The notes below the pieces were generated by a model. That model saw only the letters and a list, made by a program, of their open reading frames with translations. It searched no databases and was not told where the DNA came from. Source: Fusobacterium ulcerans (GTDB taxonomy: Bacteria > Fusobacteriota > Fusobacteriia > Fusobacteriales > Fusobacteriaceae). Taken from it: a stretch of DNA of 64,000 nucleotides. Below, piece after piece: positions 27,671 through 36,644 of the stretch. The stretch is from the NCBI RefSeq assembly GCF_003019675.1, contig NZ_CP028105.1:3302282-3366281 (forward strand), in the 5' to 3' direction. The translations under genes and the position numbers were made by a program. The number at the start of each line of letters is the position of its first letter. Position 1 is the first letter of the stretch.

Positions 27671-29098
27671 CTATTTTGTCTTTCCTGTCAGAATATATGC
27701 ACCTTTTTTATCTAATACTATCTCATCTAATTTTTTTCCAAGTTCTCTAGCCAGTATTTCCTGTACTCTAGGACCGCAGAATCCACCTTGGCATCTTCCT
27801 GATCCAGGTCTGCATCTCTTTTTAATACCATCTACTGTCTTAGCTCCTACCATTCTGTGAATTACATCTACTATTTCTCCTTCAGTAATATTTTCACATC
27901 TGCATATTATTCTTCCATATCTATGATCTTCAGCTATAATCTTAGCTTTTTCTTCAGGAGCAAGTTCCATAAAATGTATTTGAGGTCTGATTTGTTTGAA
28001 TATTTCTTTCTTTGTCACATTTCCTAATCTATTTAATACCTGTGAAGCTATTTCTAATGCTATTGCTGGTGCTGATGACAATCCAGGAGATTTTGTTCCT
28101 GCTATATTGAAAAATCCCTCTGCATCAGAAGCCTCTCCTATTATAAAATCTCCTCTGTCACTCTCTGCTCTAAGTCCAGCAAAGTTTCTTATATTATCTC
28201 TGAAATTTATTTCTGGTATACTCTTTACAGATTGTTTTTTTATAGCGTCCATTTCGATTACGGTATTTGCTACATCTTCCTTATCATCTATATCTAAAGC
28301 TGTAGGTCCAGTTATGAGGTTTCCATGAATAGTCTGTGCTACCAGTACACCTTTTCCTAGGGCAGTTGGACACTGAAATATTACACTGTTTGTAAGAGTT
28401 CCCTGAACTTTATCCAAAAGGAAATATTCTCCTTTTCTTGGTATTATTTTAAATTGATCTTTACTTACCATTGCATTCAATTCATCAGCAAATACCCCTG
28501 ATGCATTAATAACAGTTTTAGTAAGAATTTCTCTGTCTTCAAGTTTTACAAGATATCCATTTTCTAATTTTTTTATATCTAAAACTTTGCTGTCTGTCTG
28601 TACATCTACACCATTTTCAGCAGCATTTTCCAATAATTTTATAGTAAATTCCCATGGACCTATCACACCTGCTGTTGGAGCATAAAGAGCTGCAACTACT
28701 TCTTTATTTATATTAGGTTCTCTTTTTAATACCTCTGCTCCTTCTAATATTTCGATTCCAGGAATCCCATTTTTGATCCCTCTATTATATAGAACTTTCA
28801 AATGTTCTCTTTCTTCTTCTGAGAAAGCAAGAACAAATGATCCACATCTTTTAAAAGGTGCATCTATTTCTTTACAAAGGTCATCAAACATAGCATTCCC
28901 TAATGCATTATATTTTGCCATAAGTGTTCCATTTTGTGCGTCATATCCAGCATGGATTATGGCTGAGTTTGCCTTTGTTGTTCCATTAGATATGTCATGC
29001 TCTTTTTCTAAAACTATTATATCTAAATTATATTTAGATAATTCACGAGCCACTGCTGCTCCCATTATTCCACTTCCTATTACAACAACATCTACCAT
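27671..29098 (-). CDS. GlpA-like FAD-dependent glycerol-3-phosphate dehydrogenase with C-terminal [2Fe-2S] domain
   Basis: Oxidises glycerol 3-phosphate to dihydroxyacetone phosphate. About 475 residues: a DAO-type FAD domain starting DVVVIGSGIMGAAVARELS, with GLRAESDRGDFIIGE and the AGTKSPGLSSAPAIA segment, then a BFD-like [2Fe-2S] domain with RCEN and KKRCRPGSGRCQGGFCG cysteines. The longest frame begins at 29158 but its first 20 codons are terminator-hairpin sequence; GGGAGG 7 nt before the ATG at 29098 marks the start. L-2-hydroxyglutarate oxidase-like proteins share the fold, but the glpF/glpK context favours glycerol 3-phosphate. Confidence 0.9.
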   Translation of the reverse strand: MVDVVVIGSGIMGAAVARELSKYNLDIIVLEKEHDISNGTTKANSAIIHAGYDAQNGTLMAKYNALGNAMFDDLCKEIDAPFKRCGSFVLAFSEEEREHLKVLYNRGIKNGIPGIEILEGAEVLKREPNINKEVVAALYAPTAGVIGPWEFTIKLLENAAENGVDVQTDSKVLDIKKLENGYLVKLEDREILTKTVINASGVFADELNAMVSKDQFKIIPRKGEYFLLDKVQGTLTNSVIFQCPTALGKGVLVAQTIHGNLITGPTALDIDDKEDVANTVIEMDAIKKQSVKSIPEINFRDNIRNFAGLRAESDRGDFIIGEASDAEGFFNIAGTKSPGLSSAPAIALEIASQVLNRLGNVTKKEIFKQIRPQIHFMELAPEEKAKIIAEDHRYGRIICRCENITEGEIVDVIHRMVGAKTVDGIKKRCRPGSGRCQGGFCGPRVQEILARELGKKLDEIVLDKKGAYILTGKTK

Positions 29099-29120
29099 TG
29101 TACCCTCCCGTTCTTTTAAG

Positions 29121-29173
29121 AAAAAAGGGTCAAGCAAATAAGCAGGAATGATTCCCACTATATGCTTGACCCA
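29121..29173 (-). terminator. Intergenic terminator/attenuator between glpK and the glpA-like gene
   Basis: A 10-bp stem (TGCTTGACCC 29163-29172 with GGGTCAAGCA 29127-29136), an inner GGAAT/ATTCC helix and six T leftward. It lies just ahead of the glpA-like RBS, so it must be read through or bypassed. An upstream GCTTGAC (29231-29237) can compete for the same GTCAAGC strand. Confidence 0.75.
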
Positions 29174-29206
29174 CTATGATCTCTAGTCAATATTTTCTTT
29201 TTTCTT

Positions 29207-29235
29207 ATTATCTCTTATTTTTAGAATTTTGTCAA
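29207..29235 (-). promoter_or_regulatory. Possible internal promoter for the glpA-like operon
   Basis: Leftward TTGACA (29230-29235), a 17-nt spacer and GATAAT (29207-29212), between the glpK stop and the attenuator. Confidence 0.5.
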
Positions 29236-29243
29236 GCTTTTTG

Positions 29244-30764
<1,521 letters not shown>

Positions 30765-30797
30765 TTATATACCTGAATCAAATTATCTACATCTTTA

Positions 30798-31541
30798 TTA
30801 TATTATACAAGTTATACATTTGCCAACAAAAGCATCAAAGAATAATACTCCTAAAACTGCTCCTATGATTGGTCCTATAATAGGAACCCAGGCATATTGC
30901 CAGTTTGATCCACCTTTTCCTTTTATAGGAAGAAGTGCATGAGCTATTCTAGGTCCAAGATCTCTAGCTGGATTGATAGCAAATCCTGTTGCTCCTCCAG
31001 TTGCCATTCCAATTACACAAATAAGCATTCCCACAAGGAAAGGTCCCATTCCTGATCCAACTTCATTGCTACCATATCCTATTGCAAGGATACCTACTAC
31101 CAGAATAGTTGTCCCAACTATTTCTGTTACTAAATTCCAAGGTTTGTTCTCAATTGCTGGCCCAGTTGCAAATACTCCTAATTTAGTTCCTGCATCTGGT
31201 TCATCATCCATCAGGTCTTTATTAGTAAGATAAGCCAATGTAGCTCCTGCCATCGCTCCTAATAATTGAGCTATTATATATCCTGGTAAAAGATTAAGAG
31301 CTAATCTTCCACTAAGTGCAAGAGATATAGACAATGCTGGATTTAGATGTGCTCCACTTACCCATCCAGTAAGATATGCTGACATAGATACAGCAAGTCC
31401 CCATCCAAAACAAGTTACCATCCAACCTCCGCCTTTTCCAAAACTTTTTCTTAAACTAAGAGTCATATTGATTCCATTCCCTAAAAGCAGTAACGAAGCT
31501 GTTCCTATAAATTCTGCCAGATACATTGAACTTGGTGTCAT
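30798..31541 (-). CDS. glpF: Glycerol uptake facilitator (aquaglyceroporin)
   Basis: A 247-residue MIP-family channel with six transmembrane segments and the two half-helix pore motifs HLNPALSISLALSG and AINPARDLGPR; the Asp after the second NPA-Arg marks the glycerol-conducting subgroup. It lets glycerol diffuse across the inner membrane for trapping by GlpK. AAGGAGG lies 6 nt before the ATG. The 190-bp upstream gap to glpP holds a promoter and the GlpP-type leader. Confidence 0.96.
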   Translation of the reverse strand: MTPSSMYLAEFIGTASLLLLGNGINMTLSLRKSFGKGGGWMVTCFGWGLAVSMSAYLTGWVSGAHLNPALSISLALSGRLALNLLPGYIIAQLLGAMAGATLAYLTNKDLMDDEPDAGTKLGVFATGPAIENKPWNLVTEIVGTTILVVGILAIGYGSNEVGSGMGPFLVGMLICVIGMATGGATGFAINPARDLGPRIAHALLPIKGKGGSNWQYAWVPIIGPIIGAVLGVLFFDAFVGKCITCII

Positions 31542-31586
31542 AAAATCCTCCTTGTTATAACTTTATTGTTAATTTAAACCTGTAAT

Positions 31587-31660
31587 AAAAAAAGCTTAAA
31601 ATACTTACCCTTCTTTTTCAGAAAGATAATTATTTTAAGCTTCTCATTTCTCCAAGCTTT
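31587..31660 (-). promoter_or_regulatory. Predicted GlpP-responsive antiterminator/terminator leader of glpFK
   Basis: Terminator: a perfect 10-bp stem (TATTTTAAGC 31631-31640 with GCTTAAAATA 31594-31603), inner pairing, then seven U in the leftward transcript (31587-31593). Antiterminator: AAGCTT at 31654-31659 pairs with AAGCTT at 31637-31642, which overlaps the terminator's 5' arm. GlpP stabilises the antiterminator of glpD and glpFK leaders in Bacillus, and glpP is the next gene upstream. Confidence 0.8.
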
Positions 31661-31674
31661 ATTAACTTAATATA

Positions 31675-31703
31675 ATGTTACTTCACTTTTAAAACTTTGT
31701 CAA
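31675..31703 (-). promoter_or_regulatory. Sigma-70-type promoter of glpFK
   Basis: Leftward TTGACA (31698-31703), 17-nt spacer, TAACAT (31675-31680), about 15 nt before the antiterminator. Confidence 0.65.
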
Positions 31704-31734
31704 CTATTTTTTTTCATTAAGTACTATTTCAGCA

Positions 31735-32295
31735 CTAACTTTCCCATAAATTCTTATCTGTAGTAGATATCCCTTCTGCTCCAGCTTTTAAGGCATTAAT
31801 CACATCTTCTTTTTCATCTATGAGGCCTCCGGCTATTATTGGAACATTTAATATATTTTTTATTTTTTTTATTATTTTTGGCATTATTCCTGGCAGAATT
31901 TCTACAGCACTTGGCTTATTTTCACGAATATGAGCTATTGTATTTTTAAATGAAAAAGAATCCAGTATAAAAAATCTTTGTATCACAGGAATCTCATTTT
32001 TATTTGCAAGACTCACAACATTATGTTTAGTTGTAATTATTCCATCTAGTCCTGTATTCTTTATTATATATTCTACACCATATGCTGAACTTGATAATCC
32101 TTCTATCATATCTACATGAACGAAAACTATTTTTCCTGCCTTTTTCAGCTCTGCAACTATATCTGTTACATTAAGAAGATTGGATATTATAACAAAAACT
32201 ATTTCACTGCTGCTATTTTTAGCCTCTTCCAAATATGTATCATTTTTAACTGCTGGAATAACAGGATTTCTTTCTAAAACTTCTCTAATTTTCAT
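31735..32295 (-). CDS. glpP: Glycerol-3-phosphate-responsive antiterminator GlpP
   Basis: An RNA-binding antiterminator of 186 residues in the GlpP family. With glycerol 3-phosphate bound it stabilises an antiterminator hairpin in target leaders. Family sequence is visible throughout: KIREVLERNPVIPAVKND at the N-terminus, FVHVDMIEGLSSSAYGVEYI, DGIITTKHNVV, and the phosphate-binding C-terminus VEILPGIMPKI and PIIAGGLIDEKEDV of a TIM-like barrel. The longest frame starts at a GTG inside the AGGTGG ribosome site; the ATG at 32295, 5 nt after it, is preferred. It lies immediately upstream of its probable target glpF, with its own promoter. Confidence 0.94.
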   Translation of the reverse strand: MKIREVLERNPVIPAVKNDTYLEEAKNSSSEIVFVIISNLLNVTDIVAELKKAGKIVFVHVDMIEGLSSSAYGVEYIIKNTGLDGIITTKHNVVSLANKNEIPVIQRFFILDSFSFKNTIAHIRENKPSAVEILPGIMPKIIKKIKNILNVPIIAGGLIDEKEDVINALKAGAEGISTTDKNLWES

Positions 32296-32332
32296 ATCAA
32301 CCACCTATCTTGTAATTTCTCTCTTATTTAAA

Positions 32333-32361
32333 ATAATACTATATTAACAAGAAATTGACAA
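32333..32361 (-). promoter_or_regulatory. Promoter of glpP
   Basis: Leftward TTGTCA (32356-32361), a 17-nt spacer and TATTAT (32333-32338), 37 nt before the glpP start. Confidence 0.6.
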
Positions 32362-32448
32362 TAAAAAATATCAAATTTTAATATTTAGAATAAAAAATAT
32401 TATTTTAATACATTTTTTTACTAAAAATTATTATATTTGCATACAAAT

Positions 32449-32486
32449 AAAAAAGGTATACCATATTTTATTCAATGGCATACCTT
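32449..32486 (-). terminator. Terminator of the HU-like gene pair
   Basis: AAGGTATGCCA pairs leftward with TGGTATACCTT (one mismatch) and runs into six T. Confidence 0.85.
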
Positions 32487-32495
32487 GCTTTCTAT

Positions 32496-32780
32496 TTATT
32501 TTTTATTATTCATTCCTTCTTTTGTACCTTTAGACATTCTGAACCTTACTGTCTTCTTAGGATAGATTGTTATTAATTCTCTTGTAGAAGGATTAGAAAT
32601 TACTTTAGGCTTTCTAACTAAAATTTCAAATATTCCATTATCATGAAACTTTACTGTCCCATCTTTTAAAATAGCTTTCTTTAAAGTTTCTATAAAATCA
32701 TTAATATCTGCCAGGGCATCCCTTGCATTTTCCATTTTTGATTTATCTTTATATATTTTTACAAGATCTTTTTTATTCAT
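32496..32780 (-). CDS. HU/IHF-like DNA-binding protein (second of an overlapping pair)
   Basis: About 94 residues resembling the HU/IHF fold: an N-terminal helical part (MNKKDLVKIYKDKSK, ALADINDFIETLKKAIL), then the beta-arm core DGTVKFHDNGIFEILVRKPK with NPSTRELITIYPKKTVRFR, corresponding to the HU arm. It is divergent from canonical HU, for instance in the GFGxF position (DNGIFEI). The ATG at 32780 is preferred because the earlier ATG codes only upstream-gene sequence. It overlaps the end of the preceding HU-like gene by 8 bp, which suggests coupled synthesis and possibly a heterodimer. Confidence 0.82.
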   Translation of the reverse strand: MNKKDLVKIYKDKSKMENARDALADINDFIETLKKAILKDGTVKFHDNGIFEILVRKPKVISNPSTRELITIYPKKTVRFRMSKGTKEGMNNKK

Positions 32781-33069
32781 TATTTTCACCACTCTCATTT
32801 ACCATTTTTACCCATCCTTTTCCTGCTCTAAACTTTACTACAGTTTTAGGTTTTGATACTGACATTTTTCCATTTACTGGAATATATATTTTTCTTGGTC
32901 TTAATTCCTTTTTTTCAAACATTCCCATATTTAAAAGTGTTAAGCTCCCCTCAGTATCTATAGCTTCATAGATAGATTCCCATATTAATCTTACTTTTTT
33001 CTTAGCTACTTTCAGGTTTTTTGATTTGTTCTTTTTTGAATAAAGTCTAATAAACTCTATTTCTTTCAT
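32773..33069 (-). CDS. HU/IHF-like DNA-binding protein (first of an overlapping pair)
   Basis: About 98 residues with an HU-like layout: a basic helical N-terminus (KEIEFIRLYSKKNKSK, VAKKKVRLIWESIYEAI), then LTLLNMGMFEKKELRPRKIYIP and KPKTVVKFRAGKGW in the positions of the beta-arms. Basic residues dominate the N-terminal helices. The longest frame starts 6 nt earlier at an ATG butting against GGAGG; the ATG at 33069, 6 nt behind GGAGG, is preferred. The gene overlaps its downstream paralogue. Its target DNA and role (nucleoid or specific architecture) are unknown. Confidence 0.8.
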   Translation of the reverse strand: MKEIEFIRLYSKKNKSKNLKVAKKKVRLIWESIYEAIDTEGSLTLLNMGMFEKKELRPRKIYIPVNGKMSVSKPKTVVKFRAGKGWVKMVNESGENNE

Positions 33070-33487
33070 ACCCATCCTCCAAAATTTATATTTTGTTTAT
33101 ATTTTCAACAAAGTGTATACAATATTCTATTGTCATTCCCACTTTGTAATATACTAAGATAAAATAAATTATAACACTTCTTAAATTCAAAAAATTTCTT
33201 TCATACCTACTAATTAAGGATACCTTTTTTTTTATAAAATGTCAATAGGGATATTGCTTTCTATAGCCTTAAAATCTAAATAATTTAAAAATGCTAAAAA
33301 AGAAGGAACAATGTACTAAAAAAACTTTATTTTTTATCTTTATATAAAGAACTTTTGCTATTTTTTAAATACTTTAATAATTTTTCTTTAAATATATTTT
33401 TTTATTAATTATTCATTTAACCATAATATATTTTTTATTAAGATTCATGATATAATAAAAACAAAAAATTCTTTGAAGGAGATAAAA
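33070..33487. other. AT-rich divergent intergenic region
   Basis: About 418 bp between the HU-like pair and the Cys-rich small gene, extremely AT-rich with long T and A runs. It must carry both promoters. The rightward strand has an extended -10 TGATATAAT at 33448-33456. No ORF with a ribosome site, RNA gene or repeat is evident. Confidence 0.4.
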
Positions 33488-33682
33488 GTGGAAAATCTGG
33501 AATTTTATATAAAGAAATTAGAAAAATTAGAAGAAAATTGTTGTATATGTAAGGCTAAAATGTGTATGATGTGTCCTAACAACAAAAATAAAAAATATTT
33601 AAAAAATGAAATAGCAAAAAGAAGTGAAACTAAAAAAAAGAAAAATTTTATTGAAAAAATTTTAGGGTATATCAAGAACTAA
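33488..33682 (+). CDS. Small cysteine-rich protein of unknown function
   Basis: 64 residues from a GTG start. GAAGGAG lies 6 nt upstream, and the apparent earlier TTG start falls before that site. The sequence has an N-terminal amphipathic Glu/Lys helix, then a compact cysteine cluster CCICKAKMCMMCP (five Cys within 12 residues), then a strongly basic tail (KRSETKKKKNFIEKI). The cluster could bind zinc or an Fe-S centre. An extended -10 precedes it and a terminator follows, so it is an independent unit. I recognise no family. Confidence 0.7.
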   Translation: MENLEFYIKKLEKLEENCCICKAKMCMMCPNNKNKKYLKNEIAKRSETKKKKNFIEKILGYIKN

Positions 33683-33717
33683 AAAAGACTCCCTTATGCA
33701 GAGAGTCTTTAATTTTT
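33681..33717. terminator. Bidirectional terminator between the Cys-rich gene and fumarase
   Basis: AAAGACTC pairs with GAGTCTTT around a short loop, with A-rich sequence before and T-rich sequence after, serving both convergent genes. Confidence 0.8.
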
Positions 33718-33730
33718 AACTTATTTAGAA

Positions 33731-34288
33731 CTATTTATCTAGTTCATTCCATTGTTTTTGTCCTTCTTGGTAAAGATCTCCTCCGTAGATATCATTGATA
33801 ACTATAGCTGGGAAGTCTACAACTTCTAATCTTCTTAATGCTTCAGCTCCTAAATCTTCATAAGTGATGATTTCAGCTTTTTTGATAGATTTTGCTATAA
33901 GAGCTGCTGCTCCTCCTACTGCTGCAAAATATACAGCTTTTTCAGAAACAATAGCATCTTTAACTTCTTTAGATCTAGCTCCTTTACCTACCATTCCTTT
34001 TAATCCTTCTTTTATAAGTCTAGGTGCATAGGCATCCATTCTGTAACTTGTAGTTGGCCCAGCACTTCCAATTGGTTTTCCTGGTTTAGCTGGTGTAGGT
34101 CCTACATAATATATTATTTGCCCTCTTACATCTATAGGAAGCTCTTTTCCTTCTTCTAGTAATTTTACAAGTCTAGCATGAGCTGCATCTCTTGCTGTAT
34201 ATATAACTCCAGTAATTTTTACTGTATCTCCTGCATTTAATTTTACTATATCTTCTTCTTTTAATGGTGTTGTGATTTTATATTCCAT
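33731..34288 (-). CDS. Fe-S-dependent fumarate hydratase, beta subunit
   Basis: 185 residues matching the C-terminal (beta) part of class I fumarases and tartrate dehydratase. Visible family blocks: GDTVKITGVIYTARDAAHARL, YVGPTPAKPGKPIGSAGPTTS and MVGKGARSKEV, with the active-site region AVYFAAVGGAAALIAKSI. With the alpha subunit it hydrates fumarate to malate in the cytoplasm. GGAGGG precedes the ATG. It lies 52 bp behind the alpha gene in the same operon. The tartrate dehydratase alternative is not excluded. Confidence 0.93.
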   Translation of the reverse strand: MEYKITTPLKEEDIVKLNAGDTVKITGVIYTARDAAHARLVKLLEEGKELPIDVRGQIIYYVGPTPAKPGKPIGSAGPTTSYRMDAYAPRLIKEGLKGMVGKGARSKEVKDAIVSEKAVYFAAVGGAAALIAKSIKKAEIITYEDLGAEALRRLEVVDFPAIVINDIYGGDLYQEGQKQWNELDK

Positions 34289-34340
34289 TATTGATCCCTC
34301 CTAAAACTTATATTTATTATTGTTCAGCTTAAACTCAAAA

Positions 34341-35183
34341 TTATAGTTCTACTTCTTTATGTCTAGCTGCATGGCAGTTAAGATTAATAGCAACTGGAAG
34401 AGCTGCTATGTGACATGGATAAGTTTCAACTTTAACTGCTAAAGCTGTAGTTCTTCCTCCTAGTCCTAGTGGTCCAACTCCAGTTTTATTTATAAGTTCT
34501 AGTAATTCTTCTTCTAATTTAGCATTGATAGGACTGCTGCTCTTATCATTGATATCTCTCATTAGTGCTTCTTTAGCAAGAATTGCACATTTTTCGAAGT
34601 TTCCTCCTATACCTATTCCTACTATAATAGGTGGGCATGGATTTCCTCCAGCATTTTTTATAGTTTCAATAACTAATTTTTTGATTCCTTCTATTCCATC
34701 AGATGGTTTTAGCATTCTTAGAACACTCATGTTTTCAGAACCTCCACCTTTAGGAGCTACTATTATTTTAACTTTATCTGATCCAGGCACAAGAGTAGTA
34801 TGAATAACAGCAGGTGAGTTGTCTTTAGTATTTACTCTGTCTAAAGGATCTTTTACAACTGATTTTCTCAAATATCCTTTTTCATATCCTCTTCTGATTC
34901 CTTCATTAACAGCTTCGTATATATCTCCAGAAATTTTTACTTCCGTTCCTATTTCTAAGAACACTACTACGATTCCTGTATCTTGACACATAGGAACTTG
35001 CTCATTTGCTGCTATTTCATCATTTTCAATAATTTGTCCAAGAATATTTTTACCTACTTCTGATTCTTCTTTAGCATAAGCTTCTTTAATTTTGTCTAAA
35101 ACTTCTTTTCCGATAAAGTAGTTTCCTTCTATACACATTCTTTCTACTTCGTCAGTTACTTTTCTTAAATCTAATTCTTTCAT
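34341..35183 (-). CDS. Fe-S-dependent fumarate hydratase, alpha subunit
   Basis: 280 residues of the class I fumarase alpha family. The three cluster cysteines are in [26 protein letters not shown] and [34 protein letters not shown] is a conserved substrate-site block. It forms the oxygen-sensitive [4Fe-4S] active site with the beta subunit encoded downstream. AAGGAAGGG lies upstream of the ATG. A TTGGAT-N17-TATTAT promoter is visible at 35234-35262. Confidence 0.94.
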   Translation of the reverse strand: MKELDLRKVTDEVERMCIEGNYFIGKEVLDKIKEAYAKEESEVGKNILGQIIENDEIAANEQVPMCQDTGIVVVFLEIGTEVKISGDIYEAVNEGIRRGYEKGYLRKSVVKDPLDRVNTKDNSPAVIHTTLVPGSDKVKIIVAPKGGGSENMSVLRMLKPSDGIEGIKKLVIETIKNAGGNPCPPIIVGIGIGGNFEKCAILAKEALMRDINDKSSSPINAKLEEELLELINKTGVGPLGLGGRTTALAVKVETYPCHIAALPVAINLNCHAARHKEVEL

Positions 35184-35233
35184 TATCTATCACCCTTCCT
35201 TGAGTATTTTAAAAGGTACAAATTTATGTTTCT

Positions 35234-35262
35234 ATAATAAGATAATACCACATATTATCCAA
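35234..35262 (-). promoter_or_regulatory. Promoter of the fumarase operon
   Basis: Leftward TTGGAT (35257-35262), a 17-nt spacer and TATTAT (35234-35239), about 50 nt before the alpha-subunit start. Confidence 0.55.
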
Positions 35263-35351
35263 TTATTGAATAGTCTTTGTGATAGAAATTTAAAATGTTA
35301 ACTTCTCTTTAAATATATTTTATAAATACTCCATATAACTTTTATTTAATA

Positions 35352-36602
35352 TTATTTAGAAACCTCGTCTATAGCTCTTTTTATTCTTCCAGCTAAACCA
35401 GTTATTTTTTTCTTTGTTACACTACATACTGCAATTCTTATTCCTTCATCCAGTACCACTGTATATATATTTTCTCTTTCTAATACCTCAGCAACTTTAT
35501 CTGTCAATTTTCCTGTAGGAATTGTTAAGAAGAATCCAGTTTTGTAAGGTAAAAGTTTTAAGTTACATTCTTTTGCTTCTTTAATAAAGATATCTGCTCT
35601 TTCTTTTATAAGCAGTCTGTACATTTCTCTTTCTTCTTTCAACAACTTATATTTTTCCTCATTAAGCACAATGTCACTGAACATTTTCATACCTCCTCTA
35701 GAGATATTTGACCATGTTGAACGACAAGAATATGAGTTAGCCTTTTCAAACTCTTCTATGACCTTCTTATCACTTGAAAGAGCTAATTGAGCTCCTACTC
35801 TCAGTCCATAGCTAGTTAATGATTTTGAAAGACTGAAAGCAAATATAACAAGAATTTTTGATGAAAGATTTTTAAATAGATTTCTGTATTCTTTCTTTTC
35901 CTCTTCATTTCTATCATCAAAATCTATATATGCTATATCATTTATTAAAATTATATTAGCTTTTTCTGTTGCTTTTTCAAATATATTCAAAACACTTTTC
36001 CATTCATCGATAGTTAATTTATATCCAGTAGGATTTTGACATGGATCATTTATAATAACTACTACATTTTCTTGTTTCTCTGCCAGTTTAAATATTTTTT
36101 CTGAAAAATCATTGAGATCAAATTTCCCATTCTCGTCAAATATTGTGTAATATTCACAATCTCCTTTTCTTTCAGAAGCCATAAGAATATATGGACTCCA
36201 CAGCCATTTTGGAAGAAGAAGTGTGTCTCCTTCATTCAAATAATTTTTTACACTGTTGCTTACTGCTCCAGTCCCTCCAGGAGTTCCTATTACTTCCATG
36301 TAATGATTTTTAAACTCTTCTTTATAGTTATCTCCAAGAACAGATCTTTTCACGCTTTCCTTATACTCAGAGCTTCCTGTAAATGCTGATGCATACCCTG
36401 CTATTTCTTCAGGTGGCAGTTCTTTATATGTTTCTGTTACCGATTTTAAAACTACTAGTTTTCCATTTTCATCATAAAGAGATCCTATTGTTGCATTTAC
36501 TACTTTTTCATCTCCATATTTTTCAGCAGCTTCTTTAGCTTTTTTAGCTATACTGAATACCTTGTCTACTAAATTTCTACTCTCCATTCCTTTTGCTAAC
36601 AT
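35352..36602 (-). CDS. PLP-dependent class I/II aminotransferase
   Basis: 416 residues of the aspartate-aminotransferase fold. The PLP lysine lies in SLSKSLTSYGLRVGAQL, with INDPCQNPTGYKLT (Asn/Asp contacts), INDIAYIDFD and the C-terminal Arg region GIRIAVCSV. The early motif PPEEIAGYASAFTGSSEYKESV and the TPGGTGAVSN segment suggest the aromatic/aspartate branch, but the substrate is not decidable. GGGGAGG lies 7 nt before the ATG. It stands 42 bp behind the lipoprotein gene and 168 bp ahead of the fumarase genes. Confidence 0.9.
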   Translation of the reverse strand: MLAKGMESRNLVDKVFSIAKKAKEAAEKYGDEKVVNATIGSLYDENGKLVVLKSVTETYKELPPEEIAGYASAFTGSSEYKESVKRSVLGDNYKEEFKNHYMEVIGTPGGTGAVSNSVKNYLNEGDTLLLPKWLWSPYILMASERKGDCEYYTIFDENGKFDLNDFSEKIFKLAEKQENVVVIINDPCQNPTGYKLTIDEWKSVLNIFEKATEKANIILINDIAYIDFDDRNEEEKKEYRNLFKNLSSKILVIFAFSLSKSLTSYGLRVGAQLALSSDKKVIEEFEKANSYSCRSTWSNISRGGMKMFSDIVLNEEKYKLLKEEREMYRLLIKERADIFIKEAKECNLKLLPYKTGFFLTIPTGKLTDKVAEVLERENIYTVVLDEGIRIAVCSVTKKKITGLAGRIKRAIDEVSK

Positions 36603-36644
36603 AAATTTTCCTCCCCTGTTACATTATTATATTCTTTAAAATTA

